Positions 34,796 to 43,780 of a DNA stretch of 64,000 bases are shown here, piece by piece. The stretch lies in contig CAKZLU010000002.1 of the NCBI GenBank assembly GCA_937127245.1, positions 1-64,000 of the forward strand, read 5' to 3'. The stretch comes from an uncultured Actinomycetes bacterium (lineage in GTDB: Bacteria; Actinomycetota; Geothermincolia; Fen-727; JACVIW01). The translations under genes were made by a program, and so were the position numbers. Every line of letters begins with the position of its first letter. The first letter of the stretch is position 1. A model generated the notes under the pieces. It made no database searches. It saw only the letters and a program-made list of their open reading frames with translations, and was not told the origin of the DNA.

Positions 34796-35512
34796 TTACC
34801 CTTCACCCCGCAAGAACCTTCCAGCAAAAGCCTTTTTTGCGTCCTTCACAATCGGCTCCCCGTGACCGGGAAGAAGAATGTTGAAATCAACATCAATCAA
34901 TCTTTCCCTGAGCGTTCTGCGGGCGAGAGCTGAGTCGGTGCTGAATTGCGGCGGCGGTCCCTCAATACGTCCCTTTTCGTTCCTGACCGAGTCACCGGAG
35001 AAAAGAATACCATTCTCGCAATCCAGCAAAGCAATGCTTCCGATTGTGTGACCGGGTATATGGATGGCGAGGAGCTCACCGCCCGGAAGGAAACTTTTCA
35101 CGCCCGAGATCTTGAGCTCCACATGCGTGTGCTTGTACTGGAAAAGAAACGGAGAAAGAGCCGTGTAGTATATTCTTCTAAAGGGGTCGAGTTTGTAGAT
35201 TTCAAACGCTTCCTTTCCTTCGATAACGTTTGCATCCTCCTGGTGCGCGGCTATTTTCAGACCGTATCGTCTTTTCAGCTCATACAGGGAACCAACGTGG
35301 TCGAGATGATAATGAGTCGCGACCGCAAGCACCGGTCTTGAAAGCAAGTCTCTATCAAGAACCTTTTTGATTTTAAAGAAATCTGAGGGAAAACCGCCGT
35401 CAATTACAATGGGCCGCCCTCCGTTAGTCATTCGTATGTAAATATTCGATCCCAGAGTCCCCTTAACCCAGAATACTCCTGGGACAATCTCGGCAATGTT
35501 TTGCACTCTCAC
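34796..35512 (-). CDS. MBL-fold metallohydrolase
   Basis: A 238-residue metallo-beta-lactamase-fold hydrolase with the metal motif THYHLDHVGS, then IPGHTIGSI, LFSGDSV and the C-terminal LLPGHGEP. These bind two metal ions. Family members are thioesterases, glyoxalase II-like enzymes and others; the substrate is unclear. The start is GTG with GGAG just upstream. Its stop abuts the start of the FAD oxidoreductase, which suggests a shared pathway. Confidence 0.88.
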   Translation of the reverse strand: MRVQNIAEIVPGVFWVKGTLGSNIYIRMTNGGRPIVIDGGFPSDFFKIKKVLDRDLLSRPVLAVATHYHLDHVGSLYELKRRYGLKIAAHQEDANVIEGKEAFEIYKLDPFRRIYYTALSPFLFQYKHTHVELKISGVKSFLPGGELLAIHIPGHTIGSIALLDCENGILFSGDSVRNEKGRIEGPPPQFSTDSALARRTLRERLIDVDFNILLPGHGEPIVKDAKKAFAGRFLRGEG

Positions 35513-35654
35513 TCCGTAAGAACCCTGAACAGATTGACGCGCAAAAATTATGCTCTCGGTTACTTCAAAGATAATAGCAGAATGAGACGGGTAGAGTTTT
35601 TTGAAAAGAAGGTCTCAAAAAGATACAGGGGACAAACATATTTGGAAAAATCTT

Positions 35655-36662
35655 TCATCGGCTTTTTGGCACAAGTATCTCACAAACGACCCACTGGACG
35701 CCTGTAATACCGAGGGCTTCAGCTGCGCCGCGTGAGAGGTCAAGAATTCTCCCCTTTATGAAAGGACCTCTATCGTTAACCCTGACAATCACCGACCTTC
35801 CCCTGAACGACACGCGAAGCCAGGTGCCGAACGGAAGCGTGCGGTGAGCGCAGGTAAATCCATACTGGTCATATATTTCCCCGTTCGCGGTGCTCCTGCC
35901 ATGAAACTCATTCCCGTACCAGCTGGAATAACCAGAGAAGAATTGCCCCGTGCCAATAAAGAGCCCCTCATCCGGTGCGGTGTAGACCTGAATCGGATTG
36001 TAAGATGGATACACGCCCTGTATGAACTGAGGTTCAGATGCTATTATTTCAGCTGCCAATCTGGCGAGTTCTCCCCTTTTCGCGTTCAAGGTATCCTCTA
36101 ACTCTGAGGTAACAACGCTCTTTAGGACCTCGGACAGTCTCTCTTTTTCCTTCATGAGTCCGAGCCTTTGCTTTTTCAGCTCATTTAAGGTCTTTCGAAT
36201 TCCTTCATAGGACTCAACGTCCACCGATGCAGCTTTCATAAGGTAGTCGATTCTGGTCATGAAATCGGTGACGTCATTTGAGGCAATAACCTGAAGGAGA
36301 CCGCTTAACCTGCCGTCAACATACAGAGATCTGAGCTTAACGCTGAAGCTCTCTCTGATATTTCTTAATTCTTTGTTTTTACGCTCTATCTCCAAATAAT
36401 ATTCCGTTAATTTGTTCTGAATCTCCCCTATTCTTTCATACAGTTCCCTTTTTTCCTTGTTCTTTGAGTCAAGCTGCGCTTCGAGGGCGGCTATCTCTCT
36501 TTCGAGAATTCGCGCTCTTTCCTGTTTCTGCATATACGTATCATCAGGAGCCGCGTTACAATATCCATTAAGACCCAGAGCGAAAAACATGAAAACAGCG
36601 AAGGCAACCAGGAAAACAACACGCTTTCTTGAAAGAAAACTCTGCCGATGAAAGGCCACCAT
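35655..36662 (-). CDS. Coiled-coil protein with C-terminal RlpA-like domain
   Basis: A secreted cell-wall protein of about 335 residues. A hydrophobic signal segment ([14 protein letters not shown]) is followed by a long coiled coil (about 45-220, repeats such as [21 protein letters not shown]). A double-psi beta-barrel follows, with [16 protein letters not shown] and the Asp-rich [24 protein letters not shown] split around it. RlpA-type domains act on denuded glycan strands or bind the wall. The coiled coil resembles that of PcsB/CwlO hydrolases. ATG 36662 has TTGAGGATTCTGAA before it and is preferred over ATG 36701, which has no ribosome-binding site. Confidence 0.85.
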   Translation of the reverse strand: MVAFHRQSFLSRKRVVFLVAFAVFMFFALGLNGYCNAAPDDTYMQKQERARILEREIAALEAQLDSKNKEKRELYERIGEIQNKLTEYYLEIERKNKELRNIRESFSVKLRSLYVDGRLSGLLQVIASNDVTDFMTRIDYLMKAASVDVESYEGIRKTLNELKKQRLGLMKEKERLSEVLKSVVTSELEDTLNAKRGELARLAAEIIASEPQFIQGVYPSYNPIQVYTAPDEGLFIGTGQFFSGYSSWYGNEFHGRSTANGEIYDQYGFTCAHRTLPFGTWLRVSFRGRSVIVRVNDRGPFIKGRILDLSRGAAEALGITGVQWVVCEILVPKSR

Positions 36663-36819
36663 TTCAGAATCCTCAAAGCAATCACGTGTAAGAACGTTCA
36701 TTTCATTTCTACATCAATTTTTTCGGAAACGAACGATCAGAAGTTAACATTTTTGATAACAAAAATCAAATTCTGTAAAATAATGTTAAGAAGAGTGACT
36801 AAGTTAATTTAAGGAGCTT

Positions 36820-37845
36820 TCAGCGCCTGCTCCTGGAATACTTCCGCAAGAGGTCTATCTGCTCGGGCGACCCATTGACAATCAGGACATCCCCTGCCTC
36901 CAATTTTGTGTCCCCGGACGGGTTAATAGTAAAGTCCCTCTTCGCCTTCTTAATGCCCAGCACTCCGACTCCCTTGAGCTCGCCAGTTACCACGTCCCTG
37001 ATGGTTCTCCCCACGAGAGGGGATCCAGGTTCCACGTAGATATCTTCAAGGGTCAGTTCGACGAGCTCTCCGTGGGTCACATAATCAAGGAAGTCGCAGA
37101 CAAGCGGTTTCAAGAGCAACGCAGCCATTCTTCTCCCCCCAACGTTATGGGGAGAAATCGCTCTGTCTGCCCCCGCTCTGTACAATTTCGATTCCGTTTC
37201 GTCCGAGTTACATCGGCCAACAATAAAAATGTCAGGCCTGATTATTCTTGCCGTCATGGTAACAAAAAGGTTGTCAGCGTCTGAGGACAGTGCCGTAACA
37301 AGCCCGTTGGCCCTTTCAAGCCCAGCCTTGCGCAAGACCATTTCCTCTGTCGCGTCTCCTCTAACGACAAGAAATCCCTCCGAGGTTGCTTCATCGTAAA
37401 CGGTGGGCTCCTTTTCTATGATGACCACGGAAGTGCCTCTCGTTTTGCATTCCCTTGCGACCTGTTTGCCGACCCTTCCGTATCCACAGATTATGTAATG
37501 CCCTGATATGTCCTGCAGCTCTCGCAATACCCTTCGCCTCCCCATCACGTCGAGTACCCTTCCCTCAACAATCAGGTCCACAACGCTCGTGGTAAAGTAA
37601 ACAACCGTGGCTAGTCCACCTATTATTACAAACATCGTGAAAACTTCGCCTGCCCTCGAGGGTTTGGCCGCGATCTCCCGATAACCCACGGTGGATACGG
37701 TGATGACAGTCATATAGAGAGCGTCAAGGAAGTTGAGTTTTTCAATTATCATGTAGCCTATTGTTCCGATGAAAATAAGAGCGAGGAAAATAAGAAGAGC
37801 GGTCCTAACATGCCAGTACGGCCCTTTTCGGAGTCTTTCGCGCAT
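36820..37845 (-). CDS. Potassium channel protein with RCK domains
   Basis: A 341-residue two-helix K+ channel. TM1 (about 15-34), pore and filter STVGYRE, and TM2 (about 70-93) are followed by an RCK_N Rossmann domain (IICGYGRVGKQVA, 115-230) and an RCK_C domain (about 255-335). The filter reads TVGYRE rather than TVGYGD/E. The RCK domains usually bind Ca2+, nucleotides or NAD(H) and gate the pore. ATG follows GGGGGTG. It is downstream of the BFN gene, with a terminator candidate between. Confidence 0.9.
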   Translation of the reverse strand: MRERLRKGPYWHVRTALLIFLALIFIGTIGYMIIEKLNFLDALYMTVITVSTVGYREIAAKPSRAGEVFTMFVIIGGLATVVYFTTSVVDLIVEGRVLDVMGRRRVLRELQDISGHYIICGYGRVGKQVARECKTRGTSVVIIEKEPTVYDEATSEGFLVVRGDATEEMVLRKAGLERANGLVTALSSDADNLFVTMTARIIRPDIFIVGRCNSDETESKLYRAGADRAISPHNVGGRRMAALLLKPLVCDFLDYVTHGELVELTLEDIYVEPGSPLVGRTIRDVVTGELKGVGVLGIKKAKRDFTINPSGDTKLEAGDVLIVNGSPEQIDLLRKYSRSRR

Positions 37846-37880
37846 TACACCCCCGAAGGCTTTGGTGAAATCATTACACT

Positions 37881-37909
37881 CAAAAGAGAATGCCCAAAAG
37901 CGAAGGGCA
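37881..37909 (-). terminator. Candidate terminator after the BFN gene
   Basis: On the minus strand TGCCC (37905-37909) pairs with GGGCA (37891-37895) around nine bases, followed by TTCTCTTTTG. The stem is short, so strength is moderate. Confidence 0.45.
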
Positions 37910-37920
37910 CGAGAAGAGTT

Positions 37921-38391
37921 TTACAGGAAATCCTGTGGCTCCACGTGATCAAGGAAATCTCTGAATCTCTTTATTTCATCCTCAGCCGTGGACTCGATTA
38001 TTATGCCCGCCTCATCAAGGACTTTTTCTTCGGCAAAAATTGGAACCTCGAGTCTTACAGCGAGCGCAATCGCATCGGAAGGTCTTGCGCTTACGGTGTA
38101 AGTTTTCTCGGCAAGATGCATCGTGATTTCGGCGTAAAAAGTGCCTTCAATCAAGTCGTTGATAAGTATTTGGCTTATGTTAACACCCAACTCGGCCAAA
38201 ACATTCTTAAACAGGTCATGGGTCATAGGCCGAGCCGTTTCCACTCCTTGCAAGGCGAAAGCAATGGCGGTTGCTTCAAAAGCCCCAATCCATATAGGCA
38301 GGAACCTCTCCCCCTCCTCCTCCTGGAGCAGCACAATAGGCTGATTTGCCGGTAGCTCGACTCTGACACCAACTAAAATCATTTTTTTCAT
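37921..38391 (-). CDS. Bifunctional nuclease (BFN/DUF151) family protein
   Basis: A 156-residue protein of the DUF151 family, recognisable by LPIWIGAFEATAIAFALQG and the following YTVSARPSDAIALAVRLEVPIFAEE. A plant member has been described as a bifunctional DNase/RNase; the bacterial role is unsettled. In mycobacteria the same family sits in the garA-merR-bfn-merR cluster; here dacF lies between it and merR. ATG 38391 is preferred, with AAAGGAAA 13 or more bases upstream; ATG 38382 is possible. Confidence 0.9.
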   Translation of the reverse strand: MKKMILVGVRVELPANQPIVLLQEEEGERFLPIWIGAFEATAIAFALQGVETARPMTHDLFKNVLAELGVNISQILINDLIEGTFYAEITMHLAEKTYTVSARPSDAIALAVRLEVPIFAEEKVLDEAGIIIESTAEDEIKRFRDFLDHVEPQDFL

Positions 38392-38486
38392 TTAAACGTC
38401 ACCATTTCCTTTATACCCGAACGAATAATCAAAATCAATGCTGTGGTTTTTCATTAAAACCAGCGATAATAATTTATCGGATTGTC

Positions 38487-39803
38487 TCAAAATATTCTGA
38501 AAGGTGCGGAGAAAACCTTCCCGGTAAGGCATAAGCTGTACCAAAGGAAGTACTTCAACTTTCCCCAGACGGAAGAGTGTCTTACGCTCCCCTGTGCAAC
38601 AAGTTTTACTGTCTCTATTTCCTGACCGTTCGAATATAAAATAGCTCTCCCGAGGCTTGAACCTTTGACGACCGCTTTTCTTGACCTTTCCTTAACCATT
38701 ATCTTGACCAATATATTTTCCTTCTGTCCTTGTATATGAACCGCATTGAAATCTTTCTCACATCCCACATTTACGAAACGTTTGGGAAAGGCAGAAACCC
38801 TTGTTTTTCCGAGAACCTGACCCTTTTTCATTATTGGTATGACCGCCGTCATGCTAAATCCGTAATCCAGAAGCCTCGCGGTATCCCCGAACCTGTCAGG
38901 GCTGTTTAAAACCACCGCAACTAGCGAAACTCCTCCTCTGGTTGCTGAACCCACAAGACACCGTCCCGCTTTCGACGTATATCCTGTCTTTATACCGGTG
39001 GCGCCTTCATACTTGAGAAGAAGCTCGTTATGGTTCAGGCATGTTCGCGGAGAAGGTCTTGACACCCAGGGTATGTCGTGTCTCTGGGTCTTTACGATTT
39101 TAGCTAAAACCGGGTCTTCGAGGAGTTTCCTACCGATTAAAGCCATATCGTATGCTGTTGAATAATGTCCGTCTTCATCCAGCCCGTGAGGATTCGTGAA
39201 ATGACTCTCTCTTGCGCCGATTCCTTTTGAGAAATCGTTCATGGTTTGAGCAAACGATTGCAGCGAACCGGAAATTTTCTCCGCTATCGCGCAAGCTGCA
39301 TCGTTAGCGCTATGCACGAGCAGCGCATACAGCAAATCCTTCACGCTTATCCCTTCACCCGGCTCGAGCCAAATCTCCTGCTCCCCTGCTAAAGCGGCCG
39401 TGGTCGAAACGGTTATCTTTTCGTCCAGGCGAAGGTGCCTTCTGGCGACGAGAGCCGTAAGGATTTTTGTTGTGCTTGCTATCGGCAGTTTTTCATGCTC
39501 ATTTTTGCCGAATAACACTTTGCCGCTCAGGTATTCAACCAATATGGCGCTTCTCGCCTGAACAACCGGCGCAGGAAGAACAGACCCACTCTCAGGGGTT
39601 ATTCTCTTTACGGTTTGGGCATATCCCCCTTCATTGAGTGATTCCGCAAAAATGGCAACCGATGAAATTAAAAACACGAAAATAAAAAGAGCACAAACTC
39701 CCAGGAATATTCTTCGATAGTTCCTTCCGAAAAACGAAAGGGAGCGTTGGGCAAGACTGCGTGGATCTCGGCTTAAACTTCTTTCCGTATAAACTCTCCG
39801 CAT
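38487..39803 (-). CDS. dacF: D-alanyl-D-alanine carboxypeptidase
   Basis: A 438-residue penicillin-binding protein of the DacA/DacF type. A basic N-terminus and one hydrophobic anchor (about 33-53) precede the catalytic domain, with IASTTKILTAL (Ser-x-x-Lys), SANDAAC (Ser-x-Asn) and GIKTGYTSKAG (Lys-Thr-Gly) all present, then a C-terminal PBP5-like beta domain. It trims the terminal D-Ala of peptidoglycan stem peptides. The ATG has no good ribosome-binding site, and the only room for its own promoter overlaps the terminator of the upstream merR gene. Confidence 0.93.
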   Translation of the reverse strand: MRRVYTERSLSRDPRSLAQRSLSFFGRNYRRIFLGVCALFIFVFLISSVAIFAESLNEGGYAQTVKRITPESGSVLPAPVVQARSAILVEYLSGKVLFGKNEHEKLPIASTTKILTALVARRHLRLDEKITVSTTAALAGEQEIWLEPGEGISVKDLLYALLVHSANDAACAIAEKISGSLQSFAQTMNDFSKGIGARESHFTNPHGLDEDGHYSTAYDMALIGRKLLEDPVLAKIVKTQRHDIPWVSRPSPRTCLNHNELLLKYEGATGIKTGYTSKAGRCLVGSATRGGVSLVAVVLNSPDRFGDTARLLDYGFSMTAVIPIMKKGQVLGKTRVSAFPKRFVNVGCEKDFNAVHIQGQKENILVKIMVKERSRKAVVKGSSLGRAILYSNGQEIETVKLVAQGSVRHSSVWGKLKYFLWYSLCLTGKVFSAPFRIF

Positions 39804-39834
39804 ATCTATCTATCCGACAATCGATAATACCCTT

Positions 39835-39870
39835 AAAAAAACAAACGCCTTCTCACCAAAGTGATAGACG
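39835..39870 (-). terminator. Intrinsic terminator after merR
   Basis: On the minus strand CGTCT (39866-39870) pairs with AGGCG (39846-39850), and inside it TCAC (39861-39864) pairs with GTGA (39853-39856) around TTTG. An 11-base T-rich tract (TTTGTTTTTTT) follows at 39835-39845. It lies 43 bases after the merR stop. Confidence 0.65.
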
Positions 39871-39912
39871 CAATGTGAGTATACAACGGCAATGAATTTA
39901 CCACAAACGATA

Positions 39913-40737
39913 CTATTCCTCTGAGCGTTCGGGGAATATTTTAAGAGGCGGGGTTTCAAGACCCTCTGTTTCTTTCGGTGAGGTCTTTCCCCCCGTGAGG
40001 GCACTTGACGCTTCCTCTTCCTCCTCAAAGCCGAGTGAAGGTCTCGGTAGATACTCCAAGAGGGCGATTTCGAGCAACACCCTTTTGAAGATTTGGCAAA
40101 GACTCATCAGATTCTCAAGGTCTTTTAGCGCCGCCCTTTTCGTATTGGGGTCTTTGCTCAACAGCTGAGGTTTTATTATTTGTTCTATAAATGAAGCTTC
40201 TCTGCCAACGGACTGGGTGAACATTCTCAAATGCCTGGGCTCAACCCCGTACCTGAAAAACTCCTTTGCGATAGACAAAATCTTTGCGTCTTCCTGCGAG
40301 AAATACTTTCCCTCAGGACCTTCCTTTGGGCTTACTATCCCGTACTCAATAAGTTCGTTTATTCTTTCAAGACTCATGCCGAGCTTGGATGGTGCAAGTT
40401 CGTAAGAAATCCTGCTGACGCTTGCAATTGGAGGAGCGCCTGTCTTTCCCGACATAACCGTAAGGTCACCCGCCACAACCTTGCCCGATTTTAAGTCTTG
40501 AATTTTCCGCTTTATCACCGAAAGCGGGAGGTATTCCTCACGCTGAAGTCTTAATATATAACTCAAGAGTTTTATATGTTCCCTCGTGTATTTTCGGTAT
40601 CCGCTCGGGGTTCTCTCCGGGGTTATAAGTCCTTCCTTTTCAAGGAACCTTATCTTGCTTATGGTGATATCCGGAAACTCTTTCTTTAGGATTTCCTGAA
40701 CCTCACCTATACCAAATTTCTTCTCTGCGTCTGCCAT
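39913..40737 (-). CDS. MerR-family regulator (FtsR-like)
   Basis: A 274-residue DNA-binding protein. The N-terminal MerR HTH runs over FGIGEVQEILKKEF, KIRFLEKEGLITPERTPSGYRKYT and LLSYILRLQREEYLPL. A second, less clear HTH-like unit begins near ISYELAPSKLGM. The length and bipartite form match the actinobacterial Rv1828/FtsR group, which controls ftsZ in corynebacteria. The FHA gene lies upstream, as in mycobacteria, but a promoter candidate between them suggests merR can be expressed alone. Confidence 0.87.
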   Translation of the reverse strand: MADAEKKFGIGEVQEILKKEFPDITISKIRFLEKEGLITPERTPSGYRKYTREHIKLLSYILRLQREEYLPLSVIKRKIQDLKSGKVVAGDLTVMSGKTGAPPIASVSRISYELAPSKLGMSLERINELIEYGIVSPKEGPEGKYFSQEDAKILSIAKEFFRYGVEPRHLRMFTQSVGREASFIEQIIKPQLLSKDPNTKRAALKDLENLMSLCQIFKRVLLEIALLEYLPRPSLGFEEEEEASSALTGGKTSPKETEGLETPPLKIFPERSEE

Positions 40738-40803
40738 CTCTGGAGTTCACCCCATTTATTTGACTCAAATTAAATCTCAACTATAAGTAAAACATTAAAT
40801 TAA

Positions 40804-40832
40804 ATATTAAGGAAAAGAAGCGATAAATTCAA
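40804..40832 (-). promoter_or_regulatory. Promoter of the merR gene
   Basis: On the minus strand TTGAAT (40827-40832), 17-base spacer, TAATAT (40804-40809), giving a leader of about 60 bases. Confidence 0.45.
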
Positions 40833-40878
40833 TACTGGGGAGTCTGAATGGATTTCGCACTCTCAGATAAGAGGCGCA

Positions 40879-41346
40879 TCACTTGCAGAAAAAGATGAGT
40901 TTATATTTGCCTATCTGTATCTCATCGCCGCTTGCAATTTCGGTCTCGTCAACCCTCATCTTGTTGACGTAAGTGCCGTTAAGGCTGCCCTGATCCGTCA
41001 GAATATATTTTGAGCCCGCTTGCTTTATCTCGGCGTGTCTCCTGGACACGGTGATGTCGTCAAGAAAAATGTCGCTCTCGGGGTGACGACCTATTTTGAC
41101 CACATCTTTGTTCACAAGAAATCTCGTTCCGGCCGAGGGTCCTCTCTTTACCACAAGGAGCGCGCCTCCGGCGGCAATCTCCTTTTCAGGTATCTTTATG
41201 ACCTCTTCCTGTTCCGTCTCGGCCTCGACCGGGGTAAAGGTTATTGTCGTCTCGTCTTTTTCCTTCACGCTTGCAAGATAAGCGCCGCATTTGCTGCAGT
41301 ACGAACTGTCTTCGGGGTTGTTCTTTCCGCAAGCCGGGCAAAACAT
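40879..41346 (-). CDS. Zinc-ribbon FHA protein (GarA-like)
   Basis: About 155 residues. The N-terminus is a zinc ribbon (CPAC and CSKC), followed by a linker with the Thr-Thr motif DETTITFTP, then an FHA domain with VKIGRHPESDIFLDD, VSRRHAEI and SLNGTYVN. In GarA/OdhI, phosphorylation of an equivalent ETT motif by a Ser/Thr kinase makes the FHA domain close on itself and releases 2-oxoglutarate dehydrogenase and related enzymes. The same switch is likely here. ATG 41346 has AAGGAG six bases upstream; ATG 41361 overlaps the stop of the small gene upstream and is the alternative. Confidence 0.88.
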   Translation of the reverse strand: MFCPACGKNNPEDSSYCSKCGAYLASVKEKDETTITFTPVEAETEQEEVIKIPEKEIAAGGALLVVKRGPSAGTRFLVNKDVVKIGRHPESDIFLDDITVSRRHAEIKQAGSKYILTDQGSLNGTYVNKMRVDETEIASGDEIQIGKYKLIFFCK

Positions 41347-41357
41347 CTTTTGCTCCT

Positions 41358-41615
41358 TCATCCCTCTTTGGAATTTTTCTGGTCTTCTACTCCGGCCCTA
41401 TCGGTCGATTCATGAGTAATCACTATCACGAGTTCGCTTATTTCATCCAGGGAAAAACCCAGTTCCTTCACGATGGCCCCGACCGCCTTTCTGTGCTTTG
41501 TCGGGAGCTCGTATAATTCTATATAAATTTTGCTTGGTAGAACATCGTTTTCCAGTTTTACTCCCTCACAATCCCAGCGGTTCACAAACCGCTTTTTCAA
41601 CACAGGAAATATCAT
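41358..41615 (-). CDS. Small protein of unknown function upstream of the FHA gene
   Basis: An 85-codon frame I do not recognise. The central part (KIYIELYELPTKHRKAVGAIVKELGFSLDEISELVIVI) looks like a real small alpha/beta domain, while the first 20 residues are less convincing and the start may be an inner codon after GAGGGA. Its TGA overlaps the upstream ATG of the FHA gene as ATGA, which suggests translational coupling. Confidence 0.5.
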   Translation of the reverse strand: MIFPVLKKRFVNRWDCEGVKLENDVLPSKIYIELYELPTKHRKAVGAIVKELGFSLDEISELVIVITHESTDRAGVEDQKNSKEG

Positions 41616-41696
41616 AGCATACGGATATGATGGCTTCCGTCAATGAACCGCGTCATAACGTAACAAATCCAAGCATCTTAAGATAATAAAACTCTC

Positions 41697-42530
41697 CTAC
41701 CGGTGATATCCAGCGTGCCGCCCGTATTTCAACCACGAGTCGCTCCGATACTTATGCCGACATAACCTTTCGGACAAAGAAACCTCATCAGGGCGGAATT
41801 TGTCAATTTGAACCTCAGCCTGGAGAGAATCACTGAAGCCAAGAATAAAAGCCTCGCTTACCGATTCGTAATCCCATCGATCTGCTCCCGCTTCGACAAG
41901 CGTGATGAAGTGACTTTCAAAATCAATATCGAAGGGTTCTTGAGTTCTCCCCTCTGAAACAAGGTCTCTAACCGATACAACTGGTCTTGAGATGAGAATT
42001 GTTCCGTGCTGTAGAACCGCATTTCTGCTCGAGCGCTGCGCGCTTCCGCAAATCTTTTTGCCGTTCCATTCTATGTCGATTCCAAACATACCCGTGAAAC
42101 ACCACTGCCCCCGTCGCGCGGACTCGTTCTCCCGGCGCACCACCTCCGCCTTAACCCCAAGATTTTCAAGAGCGATAACTATCCCTTGAGATATCAATGA
42201 AAAAGAAGCCATGTCAAAACCATCTGATCCGCTCAGCAAGGGCAGTACCATGCTGTAAGTGAAATCGTTCATGTGAAGAATAGAAAGTCCGCCGGTCGGT
42301 CTTCTCACAACATCTATTCCTCTTTGAACACATTTGCCAATATCAAGACAGCCAGGGTATTGCTGGGACCTTCCTATGCTTATGCAAGGTGGGTGGAAAT
42401 TATACAATCGCAAAACAGGGGTTTCTAAGCTGCCCGAGAGGAGAAATAGCGCTTCGTCCCTCGCCATATTCTCGCACCCCGACGCAGATCTATCCAAAAT
42501 TATCCTAATTGTTTTGAATTCTTTGACCAT
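41697..42530 (-). CDS. Lipoate/octanoate-protein ligase family protein
   Basis: A 277-residue member of the biotin/lipoate ligase (LplA/LipM) family. It carries DEALFLL, ISIGRSQQ, the lipoyl-binding RRPTGG, and KKICGSAQ with the conserved lysine. It attaches lipoyl or octanoyl groups to carrier domains such as GcvH or E2 proteins; ligase versus octanoyltransferase cannot be told from sequence. ATG 42530 has no strong ribosome-binding site. It follows pncB by 65 bases on the same strand. Confidence 0.87.
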   Translation of the reverse strand: MVKEFKTIRIILDRSASGCENMARDEALFLLSGSLETPVLRLYNFHPPCISIGRSQQYPGCLDIGKCVQRGIDVVRRPTGGLSILHMNDFTYSMVLPLLSGSDGFDMASFSLISQGIVIALENLGVKAEVVRRENESARRGQWCFTGMFGIDIEWNGKKICGSAQRSSRNAVLQHGTILISRPVVSVRDLVSEGRTQEPFDIDFESHFITLVEAGADRWDYESVSEAFILGFSDSLQAEVQIDKFRPDEVSLSERLCRHKYRSDSWLKYGRHAGYHR

Positions 42531-42595
42531 TAGACCGGTTTTGGTGCCTTGTTTGAATAATCACGCATCAAATTTGGAAATTTGGCGATAATCGC

Positions 42596-43759
42596 TTAAG
42601 GCTTGATGGAATTTGCAAGTTGGCTCAGCACAAAAGACCTGATCTCTCGAGGAGCAGGTGGGTTTTTGATTATCTTTCCGTCTTTAACGTATTCCACAAG
42701 CAATGCGCGCAGCAAACCGCCGCAAACATCACATTTTGCTACGACCTCAGTCGAAAGAGTCTGGAATCTGTGAGAGCAGCTGTCACATACCCAGAGCTGT
42801 TTTGCTCCCGATTCCTTCCCCCTTTTAGCGAGCGGCTCCCCGTCAACCTCCACAATGTCCATAGAGAAATTGACCACCGGGGAATTGCTGATGTGCGTGC
42901 CCACCCCGTAAGCGTCAGCATAAGGATTAAGCTCAATAATGCTGTCCTCATCAAGCCCGCCTGAAACAAAGATCTTGACGTCCCTAAAGCCCCTTATGTC
43001 AAGCTCCCACCTCACCTCTTTGAGTATTTGCAAGAAATCACCTCTACGCGAACCCGGCGTGTCCAAACGAACAGCATATAGCTTGTCCCCAAACACCTTT
43101 GCTGCAAAAACGGCACCGAACTTCTCGTCCTGAAAAGTGTCAACCAGGGCTACCCTTCTTACCGCTGGATCAACAGCCTGGTCGAAAGCTTCGTAAGCCG
43201 TTCTCTCGTCTTTAGCGCAGAGTATGAGCGAATGAGACATCGTGCCCCAGGGAGGCTCTCCGATAAGCTCCGCGCTTTCTATAACGGCCACTCCATCACA
43301 CCCTCCGATGAAAGCGTTTCTTTCTATCATGGGCGCAATCGCCGGATGCATCCTTCTTGCGCCAAAGCTTATGACAAGCCTGTCGCCGGCAGCCATCTTG
43401 CATCTTGCTGCGTTTGTTGCGATTCCGGAAGCTTGACATATGAACCCGAGAATCGCCGTTTCGTAAACGCCGAAATCAAGATATCTCCCGCTCATCGAAA
43501 GAACCGGTTCCCCGGCTCTGAAAATCGTTCCCTCATCAAGAGCGCGCATGGAAACGGGCAATCCCTCCACGAGATTGAGCAGTTCCTCAAGACCCGCAAA
43601 GACCGCCCATTCCCACCTGTTAGGTAGGCCCGAAGTCCTTACCTCCATGGTCACGAAGGGGTTGATTCCTTTCGATTTGAGCGACTCCGTCACTCTCTCA
43701 AAGTAAACATCTGTAACTTTTCCCCGTTTTATATGGTCATCCGGTGCCACATGAAACAT
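42596..43759 (-). CDS. pncB: Nicotinate phosphoribosyltransferase
   Basis: A 387-residue type II phosphoribosyltransferase for NAD salvage. It carries TSGLPNRWEWAVFAGLEELL, the conserved SFGARRMHPA, DTF, and the phosphate-binding SGGLDEDSI, with GVGTHISNS near the PRPP site. A C-terminal zinc ribbon (CDSC and CDVC) is present, as in shorter archaeal-type members. ATG lies 12 bases after GAGGAGGT. pncA precedes it, giving a two-step nicotinamide-to-NaMN path. Confidence 0.93.
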   Translation of the reverse strand: MFHVAPDDHIKRGKVTDVYFERVTESLKSKGINPFVTMEVRTSGLPNRWEWAVFAGLEELLNLVEGLPVSMRALDEGTIFRAGEPVLSMSGRYLDFGVYETAILGFICQASGIATNAARCKMAAGDRLVISFGARRMHPAIAPMIERNAFIGGCDGVAVIESAELIGEPPWGTMSHSLILCAKDERTAYEAFDQAVDPAVRRVALVDTFQDEKFGAVFAAKVFGDKLYAVRLDTPGSRRGDFLQILKEVRWELDIRGFRDVKIFVSGGLDEDSIIELNPYADAYGVGTHISNSPVVNFSMDIVEVDGEPLAKRGKESGAKQLWVCDSCSHRFQTLSTEVVAKCDVCGGLLRALLVEYVKDGKIIKNPPAPREIRSFVLSQLANSIKP

Positions 43760-43780
43760 CTAAAGCAAGACCTCCTCGAT

